This document shows positions 1 through 9,260 of a DNA stretch of 64,000 nucleotides, piece by piece; positions within the stretch are counted from its first letter, which is position 1, and each line of letters starts with the position of its first letter. The notes below the pieces were generated by a model, which was not told where the DNA came from, did no database searches, and worked only from the letters and a program-made list of their open reading frames with translations. The position numbers and the translations under genes were made by a program. Origin of the DNA: Parvibaculum sp. (GTDB lineage: Bacteria; Pseudomonadota; Alphaproteobacteria; Parvibaculales; Parvibaculaceae); contig NZ_JAUYUS010000002.1 in NCBI RefSeq assembly GCF_030694575.1, positions 1-64,000 of the forward strand, written 5' to 3'.

Positions 1-1
1 C

Positions 2-1036
2 GATCTCATCCGCAACGACTTCCTGCGCCAGGCATTGGCCTGCGAACATCTGGGCTCGCCGTTCACGGCACGTGTCTGCCGCGTGCTGGCGGAAGGGCTC
101 GATGCCGGGACGCGGTTCGGACAGCGCATTCTGAATTGGGAGGGGAAGCCCGAGAGCGATGCGCTGCCGCTGCGCGCGGCGGGCGCGCTGAATGCGCTCG
201 CGCGCTCGGGCCGGGCGCCGGAACTTGCGGCGGTCTATCCGCCGCATGAAGCGGACGAGAGGGCGCTGGCGCGCGCGATCGAAAAGGCGGTGGCGGCGCA
301 TGACGATTTTCTCGCGGGCTTCCTCGACAGCGCGCCGCAGACGAACGAGGTCGCGCGCTCCAGCGCGATCCTTGGGCTCGCGCTTCACGTCGCGAAGCGG
401 ACGGGGCTGCCATTGTCGGTTCATGAGATCGGATCGAGCGCGGGATTGAATCTCGGCTTCGACGCCTATGCCTATGAGCTGGAAACGGCGTGCTGGGGAG
501 ACCCCGATGCGGCGGTGACGATTGCCGCGCGCTGGGAGGGCAAGTTGCCGCCGCTCGACGCGAAGCTGACCGTCGCGGCGCGCAAGGGCTGCGACCTCAA
601 CCCGCTCGACGCGGGAAACGTGGCCGACCGGGAAAGGCTCCTCGCCTATATCTGGCCGGACCAGACGGCCCGCCTCGCGCGGATCGAGGCGGCGCTTGGT
701 TTCGCGGCGCGCAAGGGCGTGAAGGTCGAGAAGGCGGATGCCGCCGAATGGGTGGAATGGCATTTCGGCGCGGCGGGAAAGACCGGCGAGGCGCGCGTGC
801 TGATGCATACGATCGTCTGGCAATATCTGCCGAAGGAAGTGCAGGCGCGGATCGAGGCGGCGATGGCGCGCGCGGGCGCGGCCGCGACGAAGGATGCGCC
901 GGTGGCCTGGATTTCGGTCGAGGCGGACCGGAAGGACGCGGCCTCGGCTTGCATGCGCCTGCGGCTCTGGCCGGAGGGCGAGGACGTGGAACTCGGCCGC
1001 GCGGATTTTCACGGAAGGTGGGCGAAGTGGGGATGA
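2..1036 (+). CDS. DUF2332 family protein, 5' end outside the window
   Basis: The reading frame is open from base 2 to the TGA at 1034-1036, so the gene is truncated by the window edge; the first internal start-like codon is TTG at 35. The fragment matches the DUF2332 family: an N-terminal 'LGSPFTARV' stretch, a central 'HEIGSSAGLNLGFD' motif that resembles a SAM-binding loop, and a C-terminal segment with 'HTIVWQYLP'. DUF2332 proteins are about 330-350 residues and of unknown function; the fold resembles methyltransferases, so that activity is a guess. It stands alone, followed by a repeat-bearing spacer. Confidence 0.85.
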   Translation, partial: DLIRNDFLRQALACEHLGSPFTARVCRVLAEGLDAGTRFGQRILNWEGKPESDALPLRAAGALNALARSGRAPELAAVYPPHEADERALARAIEKAVAAHDDFLAGFLDSAPQTNEVARSSAILGLALHVAKRTGLPLSVHEIGSSAGLNLGFDAYAYELETACWGDPDAAVTIAARWEGKLPPLDAKLTVAARKGCDLNPLDAGNVADRERLLAYIWPDQTARLARIEAALGFAARKGVKVEKADAAEWVEWHFGAAGKTGEARVLMHTIVWQYLPKEVQARIEAAMARAGAAATKDAPVAWISVEADRKDAASACMRLRLWPEGEDVELGRADFHGRWAKWG

Positions 1037-1073
1037 AGGGGATGCAGGATCGTCCGTAGGCGTTCAATTCACC

Positions 1074-1185
1074 CTCATATGTCATCCCGGCGGAAGCCGG
1101 GATCCATCTGGCTTTCGGCATCCAGCGGCGGATGTATGTGACGCGCCGCCCATGGGCCCCGGCTTCCGCCGGGGTGACATATGAG
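1074..1185. repeat. REP family A palindromic element, copy 1
   Basis: The element has the outer arms CTCATATGTCA and TGACATATGAG, then the inner arms CCCGGCGGAAGCCGGG and CCCCGGCTTCCGCCGGGG. The spacer between them is variable. Four more copies of the same core occur at 40287, 40625, 42582 and 46560. It lies between the DUF2332 gene and the lipoprotein lipase gene and could form a long hairpin in RNA. Confidence 0.85.
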
Positions 1186-1210
1186 AGTTTGGGAGGTTCG
1201 GGAAGCATTT

Positions 1211-1243
1211 CTTCCCACCCTCCCCCAAGGGGAGGGTGGGAAG
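1211..1243. repeat. REP family C short palindrome, copy 1
   Basis: This is a near-perfect inverted repeat, CTTCCCACCCTCCCC...GGGGAGGGTGGGAAG. Related copies occur at 37431-37600, 38445-38514, 40412-40592 and 45221-45247, with a half-site near 38224. It sits just upstream of the lipoprotein lipase start. Confidence 0.8.
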
Positions 1244-1323
1244 TGGCAGGAATGGAGACCTTGCGTTCGGTATGCAAAGCTCCGATCTTCTCTGGACGGA
1301 TAAACCGGCTGGGGAGGCGGAAG

Positions 1324-2469
1324 ATGAATGTGCGGGCCTTGGTGTTCGGGCTTGTCGCCCTGTCGCTGGCAGCTTGCGGCAAGCCGCCCGAGATTGCGGC
1401 GCCGGAGGGCGTCGAGATCACGCCGCTGAAATCCTATTCGCGGATCGAGAGCTGGTTTTTGTTGAAGGTGGCGGGAGTCGAGGGGGTTTCCGCTCCTTAT
1501 GCGGTCGACACCTATCGCGTGATCTATCCGACGAGGGCGCAGGATGGCGAGGTGGTGCGGGCGAGCGGGCTCATGGCGCTGCCGCGCGGGGTGGCGCCGG
1601 AGCGGATCGTGAGCTTTCAGCACGGCACGACGACGAGCCGCGACGAGGTGCCGTCGAAGCCGGACCTGACGGGCGTCGCGGCGTCGATCCTCTTTGCGGG
1701 CAATGGCTACACGCTCATCGCGCCGGATTATCTCGGGCTTGGCGAGAGCGAGGGCGTTCATGGCTATTATGTCGCTGCCGACCATGCGCGCGCGGTGACG
1801 GGTCTTCTCGCGGCCGTGCGGCAATTGCCCGATGCGCCCGCCGCGCCGGTTTTCCTCAGCGGCTTTTCGCAAGGCGGGCATGTCTCGCTCGCGGCGATGC
1901 GGCAGCTGGAGGCGGAAGGCGAGACGGTGCTGGGCGCGGCGCCGGTCGCGACCGCTCTCGATGTGCGGAACATTTCGCTCGGGGCGGCGCTTGAAGGCGG
2001 CTCGAAATCGCATGCGCTTTATCTCGCCTATATGGCCTGGGGCTATGCGCATCATTACGGCCGCCCGCTCGACAGCGTGCTGACGGCGGACTACGCGGCG
2101 AAGGTCGAGACGCTTTACGGCACGCCGCACACGCCGCAGGAAATCGTCGAGGGCCTGCCCGCCGATCCGCGCGCGATGTTCACGCCGGAATTTCTCGCGG
2201 CTTTCGATGAGGGTGGCGAGCACTGGATGCTGGAGGCGATTGCGGCGAACGGCGTCGGCGACTGGACGCCGAAAGCGCCGGTGCGGCTCTATTACGGCGA
2301 GGCGGACAAGGACGTCGTGCCGGAAGAGGCAATTGCCGGCGCCGAACGCTTCCGCGCGCGCGGCGCGGACGCGGAGGCGGTGAATGTCGGCGAGGTGGAA
2401 CACGATCCGTCGCTGATCCTCGCGGCGCCGCTTATTCTGGAATGGCTGGCGGAGCTGGAGGCGCGGTGA
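1324..2469 (+). CDS. Secretory-lipase-like alpha/beta hydrolase lipoprotein
   Basis: The 381-residue protein starts at ATG 1324. That start gives a clean lipoprotein signal peptide with lipobox LAAC and Cys18 as the lipidation site; upstream in-frame codons lie in the repeat spacer. The body is an alpha/beta hydrolase like the secretory lipase (LIP, PF03583) family. It has 'FQHGTTT' as oxyanion region, nucleophile elbow GFSQG with Ser182, acid candidates Asp328 or Asp330 in 'EADKD', and His360 in 'EVEHD'. It probably hydrolyses esters or lipids at the outer membrane or in the periplasm. The substrate cannot be read from sequence. It appears monocistronic. Confidence 0.8.
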   Translation: MNVRALVFGLVALSLAACGKPPEIAAPEGVEITPLKSYSRIESWFLLKVAGVEGVSAPYAVDTYRVIYPTRAQDGEVVRASGLMALPRGVAPERIVSFQHGTTTSRDEVPSKPDLTGVAASILFAGNGYTLIAPDYLGLGESEGVHGYYVAADHARAVTGLLAAVRQLPDAPAAPVFLSGFSQGGHVSLAAMRQLEAEGETVLGAAPVATALDVRNISLGAALEGGSKSHALYLAYMAWGYAHHYGRPLDSVLTADYAAKVETLYGTPHTPQEIVEGLPADPRAMFTPEFLAAFDEGGEHWMLEAIAANGVGDWTPKAPVRLYYGEADKDVVPEEAIAGAERFRARGADAEAVNVGEVEHDPSLILAAPLILEWLAELEAR

Positions 2470-2525
2470 GGAGGAGGTGAGGGTGGAAGAGGGGGCGGCC
2501 CTTTTGGGTCTCAAATTCAAAAGTT

Positions 2526-2618
2526 GTCATTGCGAGCGCAAGCGAAGCAATCCAGGAGCGGCGAGCACGGGAGTTCGCCGCTCCTGGATTGCTTCGTCGC
2601 TTCGCTCCTCGCAATGAC
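2526..2618. repeat. REP family B palindrome ('GTCATTGCGAG' type)
   Basis: Long arms begin GTCATTGCGAGCG and end CGCAATGAC. Between them AAGCAATCCAGGAGCGG pairs with CGCTCCTGGATTGCTT around a short loop. The 'cattgcgag...gcaatcc' type is a dispersed element I have seen across many proteobacterial genomes. It fills the gap between the convergent lipase and ABC permease genes and could act as a bidirectional terminator. Confidence 0.8.
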
Positions 2619-2635
2619 GGGAGAGGGGTGGAGAG

Positions 2636-3399
2636 CTAGACCTTCAGCCGGTACCCCGTCTTGAAGATCCACCAGATTGCCGCCGAGCAGAGGGCGAGGA
2701 AGGCGAGGATGGCGGCGATGCTGAGTTCGATGCCGACATCGGACGAGCCGTAGAAGCTCCAGCGGAAGCCCGAGACGAGATAGACGACCGGGTTGAAGAG
2801 CGTGACCGTCTGCCAGAAGGGCGGCAGCATGGTGATCGAATAGAAGCTGCCGCCGAGGAATGTGAGCGGCATGACGATCAGCATCGGCACGACCTGCAGG
2901 CGCTCGAAGCTGTCGGCCCAGATGCCGAGGACGAAGCCGAACATGCTGAAGGAAATCGCCGTGAGGACGAGGAAGGCAGCCATCCAGAACGGGTGCTGGA
3001 TCTCGTAATCGACGAAGAAGCGCGCCGTGACGAGGATGAGGATGCCGAGCATCATCGATTTCGTGGCCGCCGCGCCGACATAGCCGATCACCGTTTCGAG
3101 GCCGGAGATGGGCGCGGAGAGGATTTCGTAGATGGTGCCGGAATATTTCGGCATGTAGATGCCGAAGGAGGCGTTCATCACGCTTTCGGTGAGGAGCGAA
3201 AGCATGATGAGGCCGGGGATGATGAAGGCGCCGTAGCTGACGCCGTCGACTTCCTGGATGCGCGAGCCGATGGCCGCGCCGAAGACGACGAAATAAAGCG
3301 AGGTCGAGATGACGGGCGAGACGATGCTTTGCAGCAGCGTGCGGAATGTGCGCGCCATTTCGAAGACATAGATCGCGCGGATGGCGTGGAGGTTCAGTG

Positions 3400-3403
<4 letters not shown>
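2636..3403 (-). CDS. ABC-2 type transporter permease
   Basis: The 255-residue integral membrane protein has about six hydrophobic segments and ABC-2 family features. These include the N-terminal '[14 protein letters not shown]' stretch and, after a polar loop, the '[17 protein letters not shown]' and '[12 protein letters not shown]' motifs typical of daunorubicin/Nod-type exporters. It overlaps the upstream ATPase gene by four bases (ATGA), so the two are translationally coupled and form one exporter. The cargo is unknown; relatives export lipids, polysaccharides or drugs. Confidence 0.85.
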
Positions 3404-4326
<923 letters not shown>

Positions 4327-4360
4327 GACGCGAAACTAAACTATCTGGTTAAGTTTTCAA

Positions 4361-4410
4361 GGGGGATGTGGGGACGGGGTTGGGGCTGGGATTGGGACTT
4401 GGGGCCGGGG
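4361..4410 (+). other. G-run tract, possible G-quadruplex
   Basis: Eight runs of three to five G occur in 50 bases, with loops of one to five bases, 35-85 bases upstream of the exporter ATPase start. The G-rich strand is the template strand for that gene, so a quadruplex would form in template DNA rather than in its mRNA. No protein-coding role is apparent. Confidence 0.6.
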
Positions 4411-4449
4411 CGGCGTTTCTGCAAGTGGGAAGAAAAAGGAAAGGGGCGG

Positions 4450-4869
4450 TCAACAAGGCGGGTTATCGGAGAAGGCCTTGCGGACGAGGAGGATGGCGTC
4501 GCCGTCGAGGAGTTTCGGGTTCCAGTCGCCGGTGCGGACCACCTGGCGCGCGAGCTGGTCGTAGCTGCGCGGACCGTCGACATTGAGACAGGCGTAAGGG
4601 TCGCCCTCGGCGGGGCCGTAGATGCTTTTCGATGCCTTGTCGTCGCGCAGGTAGCGCAGCGATTCGAAGTAGCCGGCGAGGTATTTGCGGCAGTAGAGCG
4701 CCGCGGCGGGCGTCGGTTTTTGCGGGTTGAGCGCGTTTTCGGCGAGGACCGCGCAGGCGGCGTGGAGATCGTGCCCCGTTTCGATCCGCATGCGGGCCTC
4801 CGCCGGCGGGACCCCGGGGATCAGGACGCAAAAAATTAACGCTATAAAGCGCCGTTTCGACCTTCGCAT
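4450..4869 (-). CDS. Rap1a/Tai-like secreted protein
   Basis: The 139-residue protein is likely periplasmic. The ATG at 4869 is preceded about eight bases upstream by a strong GGGAGGAGG ribosome site and gives a Sec signal peptide ending near 'PPAEA'. The mature part has conserved cysteines and a 'CRKYLAGYFESLRYL' helix, then 'GDPYACLNV' and a final Cys. This pattern resembles the Rap1a/Tai immunity fold (PF18602). Such proteins include type VI amidase immunity proteins, but many are stand-alone genes of unknown role, and no effector gene is adjacent here. The family call is moderate. Confidence 0.6.
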   Translation of the reverse strand: MRRSKRRFIALIFCVLIPGVPPAEARMRIETGHDLHAACAVLAENALNPQKPTPAAALYCRKYLAGYFESLRYLRDDKASKSIYGPAEGDPYACLNVDGPRSYDQLARQVVRTGDWNPKLLDGDAILLVRKAFSDNPPC

Positions 4870-4948
4870 TGCAGAGCCTCCTCCCTCACCGTAACAATGG
4901 ACCATCCGGAGGGGCTTCGGAAGCCCGGCGGGCAAATTGGGGCGGGCG

Positions 4949-6118
4949 ATGAAATCGCGCATTCTCGTATACGGCGTCGACAGTTTCATGGGCGCGCTGA
5001 CCTCGCGCTCGGCGATGCGCGCGGGGCTCTCGCATGTCGCGGCCGGACGCAATATCGCACCCGTCGCGCAGCACGCGGCGGCGCTCGCGCGCGAGGCCGC
5101 CCCGGACGGCGGCGCCCCGGTACCGCTGGCCGAGCCGCGCACCTTCTCGCTCGGCAACACGGGCCGCATCGCCTCGCAGCTCGACGATGTCGGCGTGCTC
5201 GTGAACTGCACGACGCTCAACGGCAAGGACCTGGCGACGCTCATCGACGCCTGCATGGCGACCGGCACGCATTATCTCGACCTCGGCGCCGGCCGCGACA
5301 ACGTGGCGGCGCTCGTCGCGCAGGACGAGCGTGCGAAAGAGGCGAAGGTGATGCTGATGGCGGGCGCGGGCTTCGACTTCGCGGCGGCGGACGCGGTCGC
5401 CGCGCGGCTCGCCTTCATATTGCCGGCGGCTCGCGCCGTGCGGCTCGCGGTGAAACGCAGCGTGCTGACGGCGGACGAGGCCAGGCGCCTCGTCGCGGCG
5501 CTGCGCGAACCGGGCGAGACCGTGAAGAACGGGCAGATCGTGCCGGCGAAGGCAGGCGAGAAAACCATCGAGATCGATTTCGACAAGGGGCCGGAGACGG
5601 CCTGGCTCGCGCCCTGGCGCGGCGAGGCGATGGCGGCGCGGCATCGCGGCGGCTATTCGACCATCGAGACTTACGAGGTGCTGCCCGAAGCGGCCGCCCG
5701 CGCGCTGGAGCCGGGCACCTGGGCGCACAGGTTTTTCAGGCGCGGCTGGGGGCTGAAACGGCTCGAACGGAAACTCGCGCGCGGGCGGCTCTCGCCGACC
5801 TCGGAGGAACTGAAGCGCGGCCGCGCCGCCATCTGGGGCGAGGCGCGCACGCCCGACGGCGTCATTCGCCGCGCACGGCTGGAGACGCCGTCGCCGCATC
5901 TCTATTCGGCGGATGCCGCGATCCTGCTGGCGCGGCGCGCGATGGCGGCGGAAGGCGGCGCGAAGACGGGGTTCCAGCTCCCCTCCGCGATCGGCGGGGC
6001 GGCGCTGGTGGAAGACATTCCGGGCTGCGTCTGGCGCGAGATCGTCGACAGCGAGACGAATGCCGGTGCCGAAGCGGAGATGCCGGTCGCGCTCAACATG
6101 CAGGCGGGAAGCGCCTAG
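4949..6118 (+). CDS. Saccharopine dehydrogenase-like NAD(P)-binding reductase
   Basis: The 389-residue protein starts at ATG 4949, which gives 'MKSRILVYGVDSFMG', a Rossmann glycine-turn variant; an in-frame TTG at 4937 is an alternative. The N-terminal half follows the saccharopine dehydrogenase NADP-binding domain with 'LVNCTTLNG' and 'GTHYLDLGAG'. The C-terminal half resembles trans-acting enoyl reductases and YhjB-like proteins rather than true lysine-pathway enzymes, because neighbouring genes offer no lysine context. The substrate is unknown. It appears monocistronic and ends in an inverted-repeat spacer. Confidence 0.75.
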   Translation: MKSRILVYGVDSFMGALTSRSAMRAGLSHVAAGRNIAPVAQHAAALAREAAPDGGAPVPLAEPRTFSLGNTGRIASQLDDVGVLVNCTTLNGKDLATLIDACMATGTHYLDLGAGRDNVAALVAQDERAKEAKVMLMAGAGFDFAAADAVAARLAFILPAARAVRLAVKRSVLTADEARRLVAALREPGETVKNGQIVPAKAGEKTIEIDFDKGPETAWLAPWRGEAMAARHRGGYSTIETYEVLPEAAARALEPGTWAHRFFRRGWGLKRLERKLARGRLSPTSEELKRGRAAIWGEARTPDGVIRRARLETPSPHLYSADAAILLARRAMAAEGGAKTGFQLPSAIGGAALVEDIPGCVWREIVDSETNAGAEAEMPVALNMQAGSA

Positions 6119-6241
6119 AGCAGATCACGATGAAACGGAATCGCTTTGCGATCCCGTTTCATCGTGAAAATCTGCTCGTCGCTTAATAGTCTGGACCGTT
6201 TTCCGAACCGGCAGGTGTTTCCACCTGCCTGGAAAACGGTC
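6118..6241. repeat. Two tandem long hairpins
   Basis: The first hairpin (6118-6177) pairs GAGCAGAT/CACGATGAAACGG with its complement over about 27 bases, with one bulge and one mismatch. The second (6194-6241) pairs GACCGTTTTCC with GGAAAACGGTC around an inner GGCAGGTG/CACCTGCC stem. Both lie between convergent genes and touch both stop codons. They resemble the mosaic palindromes of rhizobial genomes and may also terminate transcription. Confidence 0.75.
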
Positions 6242-6501
6242 TAGGCGTCCGTCCAGCGCTGCCAGAGTTTCTCCGCGCAGCTTCGCGCCGTCATCTGGCT
6301 CGTCACCATCCGCATCGACCGTTCCATGCTTTCGGGCACCTCGTCCGGGTCGTTGCCGACGAGTTCGGCGAGCGGGCCATAGGCCTCATGCGCCATGTCC
6401 GCCGCGAGCATCCGGCACGGGTCGAGCGTGCCGTAATAGACGGCCGGCACGGCAACGGCCGCGACCAGCGCCAGAAGGATCAGTCCGAAAACAAGGCGCA
6501 T
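6241..6501 (-). CDS. Small membrane-anchored hypothetical protein
   Basis: The 86-residue protein starts at ATG 6501 with an N-terminal hydrophobic segment (residues 1-22). The rest is a short polar domain containing two Cys ('LDPCRMLA', 'TARSCAEKLW') and an amphipathic helix, 'ESMERSMRMVTSQM'. I do not recognise the family. It is likely periplasmic and tethered by its uncleaved signal. It lies 29 bases downstream of the small lipoprotein gene on the same strand, so the two are probably co-transcribed. Confidence 0.65.
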   Translation of the reverse strand: MRLVFGLILLALVAAVAVPAVYYGTLDPCRMLAADMAHEAYGPLAELVGNDPDEVPESMERSMRMVTSQMTARSCAEKLWQRWTDA

Positions 6502-6530
6502 GTGGGGCTTTCCTGTCTGAGGCGGTGGGA

Positions 6531-6836
6531 TCAGCGGACGCCGGTACCGCGATTGCTCGAGTCGGGCATGCCCATGCTGCCGCTCGTATCGCTGCGGATC
6601 TGGCAGGCGTTGTAGCCGGCCTTCCAGCCCGCATTGTAGGCGGGGTCGCTCTTGAAGGCTTCCTCGTTGCGGGTGATCGTCGAGGGATCGCCCGGCACGC
6701 GCGAGGTGGCGGTCCAGCAGCCGTCGGAATAGCCCGCCTTGTAGTTCGGCTCGTCGGCATATTCGCTGCGGCCGAGCCCGCAGCCCGCCAGCAGGGAACA
6801 GGCAAGCGCGAGGACGAGGGCGATGGCGGGTTTCAT
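6531..6836 (-). CDS. Small lipoprotein with paired Gly-Tyr/Cys repeats
   Basis: The 101-residue protein starts at ATG 6836 and has a lipoprotein signal ending in LLAGC. The mature chain contains two related motifs, 'YKAGYSDGCWTA' and 'YNAGWKAGYNACQI', each with one Cys, suggesting an internal duplication and possibly one disulfide. The family is not recognised. It probably sits on the outer membrane, with the small membrane protein as an operon partner. Confidence 0.7.
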   Translation of the reverse strand: MKPAIALVLALACSLLAGCGLGRSEYADEPNYKAGYSDGCWTATSRVPGDPSTITRNEEAFKSDPAYNAGWKAGYNACQIRSDTSGSMGMPDSSNRGTGVR

Positions 6837-6968
6837 GGGCGGCGGTCCGTTTGTGCGAGGCGGGGGAAGGATAGGGCGCGGGGCCGCGGACCGCAAATGC
6901 CGTCATGCTTTACGCGCCGTTAACGGCCCGGATGCTCTGATGGCGATGGAATTCTCTCGGGAACGGCA

Positions 6969-8057
6969 ATGGCGCTCGAAAGCTACAAGATGGCGACCGA
7001 CACGGGCTCGCGCGACCGCGAGGCCGCGCTGCGCCGCCTTGCCGACCTCGCACTGCTGCCCTCGACGCTGATCTCGCCGCAGGAACGCAGCATTCTCGAC
7101 TCCCTTCTGGCGCTCACCGTGACACGGCTCGACGAGACGGTCCGCCTGCGCCTCGCCGAACGGCTGGCGCCGCAGGCCGACGCGCCGCGCGAGCTGGCAA
7201 TGGCGCTGGCGCTCGACACCGTGGAGGTCGCCCGGCCGCTGCTTTCGGAAGGGCTGCCGCTGAAGGGCGGCGACCTCATCCATGTCGCGCGCGAGGGCGG
7301 GCCGGAACACCGCGCCCTGCTCGCCAACCGCAAGGACCTGCCGAGCGCGGTCGCCGACGTGCTGATCGAAATGGGCGATACGGCGCTCGTCTCGCGCCTG
7401 CTCGCCAACAAGACGGCGCAGCTTTCCTTCCGCGCCATCGAATCGCTGGCGCGCCGCAGCGCCGCCGAACCGGAATTCCAGCCGCTGCTGCTGGCAAGGA
7501 CCGAACTCACCGTGCGCCTCGCGCATCTCATGTTCTGGTGGGGGCCCTCGGCCCTGCGGCTCGAAATCCTCAGCCGCTTCACGGTCGAACGCCGCCATAT
7601 TCACAACGCGATGGAAGAACTGCTGGACCACGGGGCATCGGGCGACACCGCGCTCGACATCGCGCTGTCGGTCGTGCGGCGGCCGTTGCAGATCGACAAG
7701 CAGCGCCTCGCGCGCATTCTCGCAGGCACCTCGCCCGAGCGCATGGACGAACTGACGGAAGGGCTCGGCGCGGCGGCGAATGTACGCCCCGAAACGATAT
7801 ACCGCATACTGAACGATCATGGCGGCGAGCCGCTCTCGGTCTTCGCCAAGGCGACCGGCATGAACCGCAAGGAATTCGGCGAGTTGATCGTCGCCGCCGT
7901 CGATGTCCGCCGCGGCGGGCTGCCGACCAAGGCCGACCTCGAACGGATCGGCGAACTGTTCGACACGATCTCGACCGACCGTGCCGACATGGCGCTTCAT
8001 TGCTGGGATACGGCTATCGCAAGCGAGGCGCAGCTTCCATCCGGCTACGGGAGCTGA
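6969..8057 (+). CDS. DUF2336 domain-containing protein
   Basis: The 362-residue, almost entirely alpha-helical, Ala/Leu-rich cytoplasmic protein matches DUF2336 (PF10098), an alphaproteobacterial family with HEAT-like helical repeats of unknown function. Diagnostic features are the 'VTRLDETVRLRLAERLAP' helix near the N-terminus and repeated 'LLANRKDLP'/'LLANKTAQLS' repeat caps. The ATG at 6969 is the only good start. It is convergent with the antitoxin-like gene, with three bases between stops. Confidence 0.8.
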   Translation: MALESYKMATDTGSRDREAALRRLADLALLPSTLISPQERSILDSLLALTVTRLDETVRLRLAERLAPQADAPRELAMALALDTVEVARPLLSEGLPLKGGDLIHVAREGGPEHRALLANRKDLPSAVADVLIEMGDTALVSRLLANKTAQLSFRAIESLARRSAAEPEFQPLLLARTELTVRLAHLMFWWGPSALRLEILSRFTVERRHIHNAMEELLDHGASGDTALDIALSVVRRPLQIDKQRLARILAGTSPERMDELTEGLGAAANVRPETIYRILNDHGGEPLSVFAKATGMNRKEFGELIVAAVDVRRGGLPTKADLERIGELFDTISTDRADMALHCWDTAIASEAQLPSGYGS

Positions 8058-8060
8058 GAC

Positions 8061-8852
8061 CTATTCGGCCGCGCTCGGCGCATGCCACAAGGGCTCGACG
8101 GGTTCGGCCGGCGTTTCGATCCGCGCCGCCGCGAAGACGGGCCTGAAACTTTCCCCCGAAACGATCTCTTCAAGCTCGCGCCGTGCCTGCCGCGCGGTGC
8201 CGATGATGTCGCCTTCCGCCCGGTCCACGAGATCGAGCACGGCACGCACGCCCTCCAGCACTTCGTCGAGCCAGCGGTCGAGGCTGCTGTCCTGCGCCTT
8301 GAGGGCGACGGCGTCGGCGGCGAGCGTGGTGACCGCGCGGCGGACTGCGGCGGTGTTGAAATCGACCGGCCCGGTGACGAGCGCGACGAGCTTCCTGATC
8401 TGCGCCCGAACGCCGTCGATCAGCGCGGCGCGCTCGCGGGCGCGGCGGCCCTGCTCGTCGGCGGGCGGCGCGAGATCGTCGAGCGAGACATGCAGCACTT
8501 CGGCGATGCCGGCCATGGTGCGGAAGGTGCCGTCCTTCTTGCCGGTTTCGATTTCGGAGAGATAGGGCGCGCTCATGCCGGCGGCGCGGGCAAGCTCGAT
8601 CGCCTTGAGCCCGCGATATTCGCGCCAGACGCGGACAGGGTTCTCGCCGTCGGCAATGCGGTGCGCCACGATGGCGGGGACGGGGGCCGGGCCTTCGGAG
8701 CCGAGCGCGAGCGTGGCGCCCGCCGCGCGCAAATCCTCGATGTCGTCGGCGGCGCGGCGAAGCCTGTCGTAATCGGCGGCGGGCACGAGAACGAAAAGCG
8801 CCTCGCCGTCGGCGCCGAGAATTTTCTGATGGTCCTGCTTCACGGCCGTCAC
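8061..8852 (-). CDS. XRE-family regulator, antitoxin-like, with long C-terminal extension
   Basis: The 263-residue protein has three parts. Residues 1-60 form a Phd/YefM-like segment ('GEALFVLVPAADYDRL'). Residues 70-130 carry an XRE helix-turn-helix ('NPVRVWREYRGLKAIELARAAGMSAPYLSEIETG'-type, DNA-recognition part 'APYLSEIETG'). The remaining 130 residues are helical and of unknown role. The first two parts match a common alphaproteobacterial antitoxin family, usually about 110-130 residues, so this one is about twice as long. It overlaps the upstream toxin-like gene by four bases (ATGA) and probably autoregulates the pair. Confidence 0.7.
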   Translation of the reverse strand: MTAVKQDHQKILGADGEALFVLVPAADYDRLRRAADDIEDLRAAGATLALGSEGPAPVPAIVAHRIADGENPVRVWREYRGLKAIELARAAGMSAPYLSEIETGKKDGTFRTMAGIAEVLHVSLDDLAPPADEQGRRARERAALIDGVRAQIRKLVALVTGPVDFNTAAVRRAVTTLAADAVALKAQDSSLDRWLDEVLEGVRAVLDLVDRAEGDIIGTARQARRELEEIVSGESFRPVFAAARIETPAEPVEPLWHAPSAAE

Positions 8853-9118
8853 GATGCCCGCCTCCCGCGTATGCTGCGTGCCGCCGCCATGTCGCCCGTA
8901 AGCGCGAGCACGGTCGTTGCCGCCGCCTCATGCCGCAGGACGACGCGAAGCCCCGGTCCTGCATCGACGCTGAACATGTCCGGCGCGATCTCGCGGCCGG
9001 AGGGCCCTTGCGCGGCGGCTTCGCCCACACGGGCGCGGGCCGCGGCATCGAGGCACAGGAAGACGTCATAGGCGGCGCGGGAATATTCGATTGGGCGGTT
9101 GGCTGTGTCGGCGCGCAT
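8849..9118 (-). CDS. Putative RelE/HigB-like toxin
   Basis: The 89-residue protein lies directly upstream of, and overlaps, an antitoxin-like HTH gene; toxin-first order is typical of HigBA. It has a weak RelE-fold pattern: an N-terminal strand and helix ('IEYSRAAYDVFLCLDAAARARV') and a C-terminal strand pair ('GLRVVLRHEAAATTVLAL'). The basic catalytic residues normal in RelE are sparse, so it may be degenerate or a different small protein. The call rests mainly on context. Confidence 0.45.
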   Translation of the reverse strand: MRADTANRPIEYSRAAYDVFLCLDAAARARVGEAAAQGPSGREIAPDMFSVDAGPGLRVVLRHEAAATTVLALTGDMAAARSIRGRRAS

Positions 9119-9260
9119 CTGTCAAAACCCGAAATTCACGAATGGAAAATCCGAGGCCGGATTTTCGCGCGCCTGGCGTTCGCCGCCTGCTAGCATTGGA
9201 CCCGGGCGAGGCGTCGCGCAGCGCGAATCATTAGGTGAATCCGAGCATAGGGAGAGAACA

